Origin: Symbiodinium natans
Lineage: Eukaryota > Sar > Dinophyceae > Suessiales > Symbiodiniaceae
Direction: 5' to 3'
DNA length: 64,000 nucleotides
NCBI GenBank assembly: GCA_905221605.1
Contig: CAJNDS010000117.1
Location: forward strand, 159,323 to 223,322
Of the stretch, positions 54,406 through 64,000 are shown piece after piece. Below the pieces are notes generated by a model. That model made no database searches, had not been told where the DNA came from, and was given only the letters and a program-made list of their open reading frames with translations. The translations under genes were made by a program, and so were the position numbers. The number at the start of each line of letters is the position of its first letter. Within the stretch, counting starts at the first letter, position 1.

Positions 54406-56598
54406 CTGAGCCAGCAGTCATCTTGTCATATGTCACTCTTATCGAAGACAGAGGATTGATGTCACTCGAAATCAACCCTGCAGTCAACGTTGAAGGCAGA
54501 ATGCTGCTCGACTGTGACCGAGAAGAGGACTTGGCTGCCTTGGCTGCCTTGGCTCAACCCCTAAGCTGCTCCTAAGTTGAGGCATCCAAAAGAGGCTCTG
54601 ACCACGCGAGGAGCGCTCACTGCCAGAGGGCAGCTCCGTTCTCCACTTGGGGCTTTGTCCAACACGAGGTGCACTTGGTGCCCTAGGACGCTATAGGCAG
54701 TGGTTGGGGAAAGCATTTTGGGTGGATGGGATCAAGAGGCCTCCTGTGCTTGCTGCATAGCGTCAGGGCCTTATATGCACTGATGGACCTCAGAGTTGAC
54801 AGCGTTTGAATTTGAAGGCCAAGTTCCTTCCTTTACCCAAGGTCGGGCCGCTACTCCCGGGGCCTTTCGAGCAAATGGTGCCTAGCCTCTGCTTCCCTTG
54901 CAACCGTAGAAGATCGTAGAAGCGTCGAAACACTAAGTACTCTTGCAGACTTTTCTTCCTCGCCCGCGGCTCAAGCATGTCGCCAACTGGACCGTCTCCA
55001 CATCATGGTCGGAGTCCCAGATGAACCTGTGGTATCCTGTGGTACAACGAGCTATGCCGCTACGCTCCCTTCTGCCAGGGCACTGGAGCTAATGCGAATT
55101 GGCTATCAATGACTCAGCGAAAAGGAAGGCGTCAGGTCCTCAGAACTGCTTGTTCTAAATGATTCCTATAAGCTGATGCGTCGAAATCATGGGGTGCGCG
55201 GACAAGCTGGAGTATCAGCTGAATCGCTGAGGTCTACCGGCCCTTGCCACACTCACAGGTGCCGGCGTCAGAAGTCAGTGGAGTGGTCCGAGTATGTTAA
55301 GTGCACTCGTAGCGGTGGGAACCCCTGGAAGCGCATTGCCGCATTGCATATTCCTAGCAGTTTCAAAGCCATGGGCCAATTGAGATCTCATTTCAGGCCT
55401 CTCCACCCGTGCGTTTGCTGCATCGCCCGTGCGGAGTTCTCCGCTCCAGGCGAGCGTACGCAAGCGAGACTGGAATGGCGGGGAAGTGGTGGAGCAGTTG
55501 GCTGCAGAGCCATGCTTTCCTTGCGAGAATTGCTCAGGCAAGCACGTACGTGGCGCCTCCGCGACAACTGTCCTTCTGCAAGGCACGGGGAGGCACAAAA
55601 AACTCGCGGCGGCATGGCCACGAAGCACAGTCTGCTTCTGTGCCACAGGGCCTGCCCTGCTTCCAGCAGACCAGCGCGCGCACTGCGAGCGCTCTGGCGG
55701 CCGTAGGCCCGATGGGGTTGCAGGGAAAGACATGGTCGAACTCAAGAGCCGTGTGAACGGCTGCAAACGGCGGCGAGCGCCTGGAACCTAGCACCAGGCG
55801 AGTCTCAGGCGGCAGGCTTCGGAATTGCTGCCTCGCACCCGGTTCGTGTGCTTGCTAAAATTCCACTTGGCTGTCCGAAGTGCAAAGGCCCTCTCCTCCT
55901 TTTTCAACGGATCCTTTCCGGCATGCCAGCGCCTCCCAAAGGCAGAAGCAAGCAGTCGAATGGCATCGAGTCATCGTGGGTACAGCGTCTGAATGTGTTG
56001 CAGGGAGAGCCTCTTGACCCCGTCCTCTTCAATGGCTTGGTTTGTGCCCTGCCCCCAGAATCAGCACCTATCTTGATCTGGTAGCCGAAAACCGTCCCTA
56101 CTGTGGCTTTGGGGGAAGCACGAGGTTGGCGTCTTCTTGTCGTCCCTTGTCGCAGCAGCCTCAAACGAGCCATGGGGACGCTTCTGCCAGTGCCCATGTG
56201 ATGATTCACAAAAACAGAGCAAAATCATCATACATGTATATACATATATATGTCTGTATATCTGTATATCTGTATATCTGTACATCTGTATATCTCTATA
56301 TCTATATCTGTATTTCTATCTATGTCTATGTCTATATCTTTATCAAAACCTATCTGTAAAGAAAATATATATATATATATACACATACATCCTATCATGA
56401 TATATTATGTTCTCTTCGGCGAGGTTATGTTGCATGCACATGCATATACATAATTTACCAAAATTTGAGTTTAATATGGACGTGTTTAGTATTGTTTGTT
56501 TCTTTGGCAAGGTTCCCTTTGTGTTCAACGTGTCCATGGCTCAGCTGGCAGCAGCTGAGGAGGAGCTTCCCAGACCTTGGAATAGTGTGGAATGCCAG
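54406..56598. other. No firm gene; weak coding hints
   Basis: Two + strand pieces look partly coding but are not assignable: RDWNGGEVVEQLAAEPCFPC followed by ENCSG (about 55468-55540) and IPLGCPKCKGPLLLFQRIL (about 55860-55920). Both contain close cysteine pairs. A TATCTGTA-type microsatellite runs at about 56232-56395. Confidence 0.3.
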
Positions 56599-57522
56599 GC
56601 CCTTTGTATTCACCGCGGGCGGCGCGTTGGGCGGCGTGCTGTTTGTCTTCGCGGCCCTCTTCAGCTTTGCTAGGAACTCAGCCCTGCTCTGGAAAGTCTG
56701 AGCTGTCGCAAAACAGGGCATCATAGGGCAATGACAAGAAGGCTCGACCTTTGACAAGGTTGCCATTCCGAGAGCCGGGTTGGCCACCGCACAGGCTATT
56801 GGGACGTGTTGGGACATGGACATCATTAAAACGATCATGTGGCAAGCTGTTTTCTGAACAGTATGCAAAAGGGGCACGCATGTGTGTGTGTGTACTTTGC
56901 ACAGGCAGTTTGGTCCTGCTCGGCCATCATCGTGTCTTTCGGGTGGGGTGCGATTGGTCCAGCTGAAGTGGCGGCACCTGCGTGGGACCCAGCATGCTGT
57001 TCGATTTGTTGCCCTTGCGGCACGAATCCTGCGAACAGCAGATGCGGTCCTGGTACGGTATTTGCAGATCGGCGTTTTCAGTTTGCAGCTACTTGGTCTA
57101 CTTGGTAACAAGGTTTGCTAGGGGAGTGGGCAGCTCAGGGATGCAGGAAGCTGTTGACAACACCTGAGGGGTGGGGAGTGGCTGGGTATCATCGAAGGGT
57201 TTTTGGGGGGAGGTTGAGGCTGTCCTGGGCTGGGCTCCTATGGGACAGGTGGCCGATATCACAGGCAGCATCGCCGCTTTGGCTCTTCTCATCGCAGGCC
57301 TGGTTGCGCCCAGAGCAGTGAGAGCAGTGAGAGAGTGAGAGCCAGAGCCGAGCCTTGGCCACCGCTGTGACGAAAGGGGCGCTGGTCATCGTCAATTGCG
57401 ATGGCATTGCCAAGGGTCGGCTTCCGAGCGGTCCGCAGAGGAGACTCAGCTGAGACTTGTTCTGGGGACATCTTGTGTTGCAGGCCTCTCTGGCGAGTCT
57501 GCTCGAGAAGCATCCGCATCAG
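56599..57522 (+). CDS. Candidate membrane-protein exons
   Basis: Several coding-like exons with hydrophobic segments, + strand. Exon 56599-56695 (AG^G, GT donor, phase 0) reads PFVFTAGGALGGVLFVFAAL then FSFARNSALLWK. About 56960-57110 reads HAVRFVALAARILRTADAVL followed by VRYLQIGVFSLQLLGLLG. From about 57249, after GGACAG^G, comes VADITGSIAALALLIA with a GC donor. A piece near 57360 reads ATAVTKGALVIVNCDGIAK. From about 57484, after TTGCAG^G, comes ASLASLLEKHPHQ with a GC donor. Together they suggest a polytopic membrane protein. The family is not recognised and the exon joins are untested. Confidence 0.4.
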
Positions 57523-58194
57523 GCATGCCCACCTTGAGATGGCCACAGCTGCTCCTGTGTCACGGTCTCACGCCTACCTCATTCCACAGCCGTCGCAGGG
57601 GCTCAAACATAAGCCCCCGCGTGCTTGGGCATGCTCAAATGCTGAAAGAGGCAGTGGATGCTTGGGTTGATGGTCAGGGTTGTGCTGGGTGCGAGATGAA
57701 TATTCACGTAAAAACTCCGTCATTGTGAAGTTGTGACGAGACTACGAGACCGTTTTGGCACAGCCAACTCTGACATAGGTCAGAGGTGCCCACCCAAATC
57801 TGCGCACTTCAAAACGTCGCTCAGGTGGTGGTCTTCCATGCCCTACTCAGATTGGTGCTGGCAGAGCTGGTGAACCTGTGCCTTTGCGACAAGCGATAGC
57901 ATGCCATGGCATGCCGCAGGTATGCGGAGATGTTTTGGGCAACGGTTCGTCCGCAGTTCCTCTGCTTCTGCTGAGGCATGGTCCTGCGAGACCAGGCCGC
58001 CGTGTACCTGACTCGATGACTTCTCACACTCTTTTTTTGGCGGAAGCTCGCTAAGAAGCGCTTTCTTTCTCAAGTACTCTGGCGCTGAGACTGTCTCTCT
58101 CTCTCTCGCTCGCTCTGTGCTGCGCGAGACAATTTTTTGCGACTCTTGTCTCTGTCACCTTCGAAGGTGTTCCACACCACTTCACTCCGGCGGA
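57523..58194. other. No supported gene
   Basis: Spacer before the cysteine-rich gene. A short CTCTCTCTCTCGCTCGC run lies near 58094. Confidence 0.4.
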
Positions 58195-59911
58195 GCGCTG
58201 CTCGTTTCTGCGGCCTCCGCTTCTGCCCTTCTTCTGGGATCAGCGATGCATCCAAGCAGCACCCTCGTTAGGACTTCTTAAGAATGTTGCGTGGCATTAA
58301 AGAGTTGTTCCGGAGTTTGTTTTTGTTTGTTCTCTTTCTCACTCTCACTCTCTCGCTCGCTCACTCTCTCACTCTCTCACTCTCTCACTCTCTCACTCTC
58401 TCACTCTCTCTCACTCTCTCACTCTCTCTCTCTCGCTGTCTGTCTCTCAGTGCTGCACGGGAGAGGGGTGTTGGAAGTGAGATGGCACACTGGCACCAGG
58501 CAAGCTGAACAAGAATAAACTCGGGTGCTGGGCCGACGGCGTGCACGCGCAGTGCCGCTTCTGTGGAGAGGAGCCCTATACAGGCAAGTCGGCCAAAGCA
58601 CAATGTGGATGCCAAGTGGAGCTTGATGTCGGATCCTTCGTGTTCTGAGGCATCCCCTGCCCCATGAACGCCATCGTGCCAAGCGCTGGGTCTGTCCCTG
58701 CGCTGCATGTTGGAGAGGACGTCTGTTGGCGCAGTCACTTGACAGAGCGCCGTGAACAAGCGCTCTCTTGAAGCAGCTGCTCTGCATGGCACGTGCATGG
58801 TCAAGGTGTGCAGATTTGACAATCCTCCGGTGACGCCGTTCTTCTGGGACTCCTCCTGCTACATGGGCATGAAGGGCTGCCTAGCAGACGGGAAGCACAT
58901 CGGATGCAGGTTTTGTGGAGCAGGCGCCCGAGGCATAGCACGTCCGTTAGCAGTGCTCCACACACTCCACTCCTGCTATTCAGCAGGCAACTACTCTGAC
59001 ATTGAGTGCCCGGCAAGCGTTTGCAGCTTCACAGATGAGCCGTGGACGCCATACTACTGGGATGATTTCTGCCAGTGGGGCATGCTCGGACCGGGATTGG
59101 TGCAGAACTTGCCGCATTCATGCTCGCAGCTGCTAAGTTTTCTTCTCAAGTTGGGGGCTTGTCTGCCATCACCCGGAAGGATGTAACGCTGATGGTATCC
59201 ACATCCAATGCCGTTTCTGCGACAAGGCAGCTAGCGAACATCAATCAGTTGCTTTGTTTTTTCTTATTTTGCTGCCTTTCGAGGAACGGCAAGCATCTTG
59301 TGGCACGTGGTGGTTCCTCCCCAATCGCTCCTAGAAATGATGATGCCCTCCCCCCCCCACACATGTTGAAAATCGGAGTTCAAAATCTAGATTTCCTGAA
59401 GGTTGGTTGCATGCTCTTTTGCAAAGTCGGGGGGGGGGGCCATGCACGAAAAGACCGGTAGGGCCAGCAACTGCCAGGTGCCCTTCCAGAGTGTTTCCTG
59501 TCCGGAAAAAGCACGACCCGCTTACCCTGACGGGAGTCTTGCCTTCTTGTTGGCTTTCTGAAAGTGGTCAGCTTTTGCTACTGCAAGCGAATGCACATGT
59601 CAAGGAAGTGCTGGTTTCCTGTAAAACCTCCTGAAGGCCAAGGTGACCTGTCTGCAAGCGGTTGATGCGGGAATCTGCTGCGGTGGCCACACCGGGCTGA
59701 GGCCATTTCTGGGACGAGACCTGCAAATGGGGCCGCAAGGGATGCTGGGCGGATGGCGTGAATCGCCAATGCCGCTTCTGTGGCAGTCGACTTTACGTGG
59801 CCCAGCCGCAAACGAACGGAACCAGCCGACGTCAGCAGATTTGGAGTAATTAGTTCTGCACGACTGCTGTGCTATGCTCGAGGCGGACATTCCATGCCCG
59901 AACGAGACTGA
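58195..59911 (+). CDS. Cysteine-rich repeat protein (WD..C / ADG..CRFCG modules)
   Basis: At least four copies of a module of about 45 residues: C, then P-x-[FY]-[FY]-W-D-x2-C, x2-G, G-C-x-A-D-G, x3-C-R-F-C. Module 1: CSFLRPPLLPFFWDQRC (about 58201), continued at about 58521 with LGCWADGVHAQCRFCGEEP. Module 2 (from 58807): VCRFDNPPVTPFFWDSSC, MKGCLADGKHIGCRFCGAG. Module 3: CPASVCSFTDEPWTPYYWDD (about 59010), ending 59088, then from 59180 GCNADGIHIQCRFCDK. Module 4 (from 59702): HFWDETCKWGRKGCWADGVN, QCRFCGS. A fifth may start near 59877 (ADIPCPNETE). Six regularly placed cysteines per module suggest disulfide-bonded extracellular domains. The module 3 intron uses a GA donor; others use GC. 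I do not recognise the domain. Signal peptide, start and end were not found. A TCAC/TCTC microsatellite (about 58338-58440) lies in the module 1 intron. Confidence 0.6.
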
Positions 59912-61585
59912 GATCATCCCTTGAATGTCGGCAGCTCCCCTGAAAAGTCGATGCACTCAGTCCAAAGCCACGGCAGGGACGTCACATCAAGAAGCGGTCG
60001 ATCTGGTCGGAGAGCTTTGCTGGGAGGGCGCAGCCTCTCTTCTCTAATTTTGTCGCAAAGGTCGACTCTCCAAATCTCGATTTAATTTGCTGTTTTGCTG
60101 TCTGCAACAGCTGCAGACTTCCTGTTAATGATGTGCTATATACAGATGGGCCACAAGTGCTCAAGAAGTGGGTCATGAACTTATCCGCACTGGCCTTGCG
60201 ATTGAATGGCATTCTCTTACAGTTGGTTCCATAACATCTAGTTCAATCGTGGCCTTTGTGGTCATCAAAGTATAGGAAAGTTGGGCAAGACTGATACACC
60301 TTAATTACTTGCACTCTCTGTCCTCGGTGCGTGCTGCTGGCTCCATTGCAACAAAGCGCCAGATCAGATCGTTCTTGTACAGTGACGTCCCAAATCTGTC
60401 AGCTGTTGTTTGGCCTGGCAGATTCCTAGATTCTGTAGCCGTTGCTGGGCCGCAATTCAATGCGTAGGTCGTCCAGGTGAGTTTGCATGCTGCAGGTAAG
60501 ACACGGCAATGCAAAGTACCATGCTGGACCTGTTCAGGAAGGGTCCTAGTAAAATAATTGGGACAGGTCGAAGGGAGAGACACAGGATCCAGAAAGATTA
60601 AGGACAAGGAATTGATGGAGGTACGCGAGGGCCATGGATTTAAATGAGCTGCAGGCATTTTGGGCACTCACCTGGCCGAAGATTGCACGCTTCGTTTTCC
60701 TGCTGCACACAGCAGAAGGAAGAGCCAAAGCAAAGAACACAAAGGCAAAAGAAAGGCAACATATATAGGCCTGAATGTTTCAGAATGCTTCAGGCTCAGG
60801 GGGAGTGCTCTTTGTGCTCTTTTGCATTCTTCCGCCTTTGTCTCCTTTTTGTTCAGCCCAAGTCTTCTGAGATCTCCAAGTGCTTGCAGATGCGGATCGT
60901 CCGCTGCTGCCAGGTGAGGCGTCGTCAGGCCTGTCTTGCACTATTCTTGCCCTCTCTGTATCGATCTGCCTCTGCATAACTGCGCCCAAAGCAAGTCTGT
61001 GGCTCGCAGCTCCGCAGCTCAGGGTCTGGCGAGTCTGGCGGTGAGCGCACCGCTGGGATTGCTTCCGCGCTGGCAGTCTGCCACTCAGTCAAGACATTGT
61101 GACATACGGGCCCTGATCCTGTGTCAATTGACAATGTCATTCAATGTGACAAGCTCAACACGCCGTCTGTAGGACTCAGGTTCGGGGGGTTACACTTCCA
61201 CTGCTTCCGCGAGAACACTCGCAGTCGCCCATATGGCAGCCGAGTGGTACACTGGTACACTGACCGACTAAGGGAAAGCAAAGGATGGGGAGCAGGATGC
61301 AGCATCAATCGTGAAACTAGTGCGGCTGACAACGAAATCATTCGCAGCACAAGTCTACATTCAACACAATGTGAAGGCTCCGGCTACTGATAGATACACT
61401 GACCCATTTCAAGTTCAGGCCATCCGGTGAGTGCCTATGTACAAAACGAGCGCATCCGATGGACCTCTTCAAGAAGCCATTTTTCTGTCGATTGTCAGGT
61501 AAATGCAACACAGTATCAACACCGTCTACAGTGCGCTATGGTGACGTGTGTCAAGCTTATGTCGTCTCAATACTAAAGTAATCAG
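59912..61585. other. No firm gene
   Basis: Upstream exons of the TMEM144-like gene or later modules of the cysteine-rich gene may lie here. One exon-like piece near 60860-60914 reads SSEISKCLQMRIVRCCQ and ends at a GT donor (GTGAGG). Confidence 0.35.
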
Positions 61586-63674
61586 GTTGGCATCTTCGGC
61601 GGCTCTGTGTGCGGAGCCCGTGTGAGAGCAGACTTTGGTGCGTTGATGTGCGAGAACTTGGTACTTCAGGTATTTGCTCTAGCCCTATAGGGTCTAGATT
61701 GGAGGCGCTGACATTTCGCAAAAAGCTGAGGCTAGTCCCTTTCAAGTTCATCCCGCCGGAGGCAGCAGGTCTGACGGCCATACCGTCCTTCGGACTAGGT
61801 GGGCTTCATGGCCGGTCAGCGCAGTCAACGCATCGTGACATGTTACCGCTGTGACCTCGGCTCACACCCAAAATGCCCTGCGGTTGGCAAGGCGCACTGC
61901 TGGCAGGCGTGGTGGTGACCTTGGGATACTGGCCGCTCGGACTCACGCAAACTGCGCTGCCGGCAAAGTAGAGCCGCCTTGTGACATGGTCAGCCACACC
62001 CAGGAAAGCCGTGAAGAAGGAGAAGTGCAATATTGTGGAATTGTCCATGTTCGCCGAAGCGAAGCCACAGAGTGGCTCAGGAGAAAGACTGGCCGGTGGT
62101 TGCCAGCGATCAGATCTTAGCAGGCTCCAGTTTCCTTTGCCAGCGTCACTAGCCCCGGCACCACCTCGCAAAAAGAAAGTTCATGAAAGTTCTGATCTCC
62201 AATGAAGGTTTGGCCAGCGGCTTGCTCTGGAATGCCGGCAATGTCTGTCAGCGCTTCGGGCTGTTGCTTTGATGGGCCATGTCGCGGATCTGTCCTTACT
62301 TGTACTAAAATTTGGTGTCCACATGGATGCATCAAGAAGGTTCAGTGATTGCTCAGAGCCCGCCATTCTCTTTGCCGTGCGCCGCTGCGAGTGCAGCTTT
62401 CAGCGCGAGCCGTATCTTCTTCACATCAGCGTGGTAGTTCAGGTACGGAGTGGCTTACCCCATCCTCCAATGTGCTTTGTTTTTCGGCGGGCTGTGGGGA
62501 ATCTATGCCTTCAAGGCCATGGCGCTCAGGTTGAATGCTTGATGCGGCATTAGCAGCATAAGCAGTAGGACAGCGCCATGGCGACACATGCACCAGGAAG
62601 TGGTATGTCCAAGGTATGACCCGTTGAGTCAGGCTTTTGACAGCATTATAGACACTCGGACACTCTCAGAGGCAACGGAGGCTGCTGGCCCGGTCGAAAA
62701 CGAGACCTTGAATGTTCACGGGTTTTATCCTCCCTCCCCCCTCCCGCCCACCCCCCAGACTCCCAAACTGTCTGTTCCCCGCCCGACAAGTGGGAGGACA
62801 AAGGCAGGTCTCAGCCTGCACAACATTCAGGGGAGAATAGGCGAGCACGAGCCAATTCTCACTCTCTACAGGCTCGAAGCGGAAAACGGGCGACTGGAAA
62901 GGCTTCGCGATTGGCACGTTCGATGTTTCTTTTTCTTATTTGGAGAAATCGGAGCTGCAACAAACCCCGAACTTACCATAAAGCCAGCAACTCCCAAAAC
63001 CATCTTCCACCCCACCAATCTCAAAACACCAAAGCCCCAACAAACTCTGTACACACAATCCGGGCATGCTGCCCTAAACCCTACCCCTGCGCTCAACGTT
63101 TGTTCCATCGAACCGGAAGAATTGAAGCCGCATGGTGAGACCCAGCAGCAATGTATTCATGTGTTCCTCGCCCTAAAATTCTTGCTAATGGGTTTTCCGG
63201 ACAGGGTGGGGATGCTCGAAGTGATTTAAGCAGTCATCCCCTCGCAGCTTCACGCAGTGTTGCACCATTGGTAACAATACTTACTAGGAAGTGTATTCAG
63301 TATCTCGTAAGGGTATGAGCATCGAAAGGCCACATGCGCTAGAGTTTTGTTTGCAGAGGCATGATACGGCCCAAAACGCTGGTAAAAGTCATAGCTGTTA
63401 TAGCTGTTTTGCATCAACATGTCACTGTGTGTGTCTTAGAGGGCGTGCACGTCCTTGCAGCGTCGGGCCGCCGGCTTACATTGTCTCTCGTTGTGCAGGA
63501 GATTGTGGGTTCCGCCGTGGCCGTGTTCTGGTCCGGGGCTGCGAGCCAAGCACACAAACTATATCCACAGCAAAGTGCAGACTCCTTTAAGGGAATGGCA
63601 CAGCAAGCGAGGCCGTAACCCTGGCAGTGGGCATTGTGCTGCTGGGCCTCTACGGCCCCTCCGGGGCTGCGTGA
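61586..63674 (+). CDS. TMEM144/RhaT-like transporter, partial exon chain
   Basis: Exon 62443-62521 reads YGVAYPILQCALFFGGLWGI then YAFKAM and ends at a GC donor. It joins in phase 0 to 63499-63540 (EIVGSAVAVFWSGA), then across another GC-AG intron to 63612-63674 (AVTLAVGIVLLGLYGPSGAA, stop 63672-63674). The joined segment QC.LF..GLWGI..FK..EI.G...VFW.SGA....GI.LLG.YGP is the C-terminal pattern of the TMEM144/RhaT group of drug/metabolite transporters, which move carbohydrates or related solutes. Exon 61586-61669 (VGIFGGSVCGARVRADFGAL then MCENLVLQ, AG^G, GT donor) probably belongs to the same gene. N-terminal helices were not placed, and an exon between 61669 and 62443 is expected. Confidence 0.55.
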
Positions 63675-64000
63675 CCTCGAGGCGAAGGACAGAGAGACAT
63701 GACGGACTGAACCAGGGCAACAAAGCAGCTCAGGCAAGAAGGCGCGTGATCGTTGTTGTCAGGACCTGCTTCGGTGGCAGCGGCGAGCACGCTCACATGA
63801 CAGAGTCTGACGACAAGATGCAAGTCCACGTCGGCAGAGAATCGCCCAGCGTCGACTCGCATCGACCCCATCCCGTGGTCTATAGCGAATATAGTGTGAT
63901 AGTGCGAGACGAAGTCCTGCGGTGTGGAACAAGAAGTCAAGCCCCGAAGCGCCATCACATGGTAGACCGGCAAAGAGCATGACAACTTGGCGATTCCTTT
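63675..64000. other. 3' flank, no gene seen
   Basis: The last 326 bases hold no recognised exon. Confidence 0.4.

Overview
The window looks like nuclear DNA of a dinoflagellate, most likely a symbiodiniacean alga. Four things point there. (1) The exons I could join by protein homology use mainly GC, some GT and a few GA 5' splice sites, and every acceptor is AG followed by G. (2) Every gene I can recognise lies on the + strand, as in dinoflagellate unidirectional gene blocks. (3) The families are ones dinoflagellates expand: PPR proteins, a ubiquitin-like/RCC1-like repeat protein, ankyrin repeats and transporters. (4) Small exons sit in a sea of microsatellites, minisatellites and decayed mobile elements. 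The exact species cannot be told.

Layout. 0-8 kb: no recognisable family; only exon-like islands, including a small membrane-protein group at 5.9-6.2 kb. 8.1-10.6 kb: a 2-oxoglutarate/Fe(II) dioxygenase-like gene. 12.2 to about 19 kb: a PPR gene whose exons can be chained by the 35-residue repeat. Its last introns hold two AT-rich elements with inverted termini (14.99-16.71 and 17.05-18.42 kb). 19.3-20.85 kb: an intron-bearing RlmJ-like rRNA methyltransferase. 22-26.8 kb: exon-like islands, including an isochorismatase-type N-terminus. 26.8-28.7 kb: a five-unit tandem duplication with a variable CTG tract. 28.76-30.59 kb: ankyrin gene. 31.1-32.6 kb: intronless UBL-RCC1-like gene. 33-35 kb: GAA tract and exon islands. 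35.8-37.9 kb: isochorismatase-fold hydrolase. 37.9-41.1 kb: a 1 kb trinucleotide tract abutting a dead LINE. 43.8 kb: intronless ubiquitin-conjugating enzyme. 44.7-46.6 kb: a four-exon metabolite:H+ symporter of the major facilitator superfamily. 47.4-49.7 kb: CA-rich and CACGCAGG arrays. 50.0-51.0 kb: exosome Mtr3/EXOSC6-like gene built of very small exons. 51.6-54.4 kb: a 96-bp palindromic satellite. 56.6-57.5 kb: membrane-protein exons. 58.2-59.9 kb: a cysteine-rich repeat protein I cannot assign to a known family. 61.6-63.7 kb: a TMEM144/RhaT-like transporter.

The genes do not form one pathway, as expected for a dinoflagellate cluster, where order reflects transcription rather than function. 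RNA metabolism recurs (PPR, RlmJ, Mtr3). Ubiquitin appears twice (E2 and UBL-RCC1). Three transporters are scattered through the block.

Exon coordinates come from reading frames, family motifs and phase arithmetic only; no alignment or transcript evidence was available. First exons and start codons are mostly unknown.
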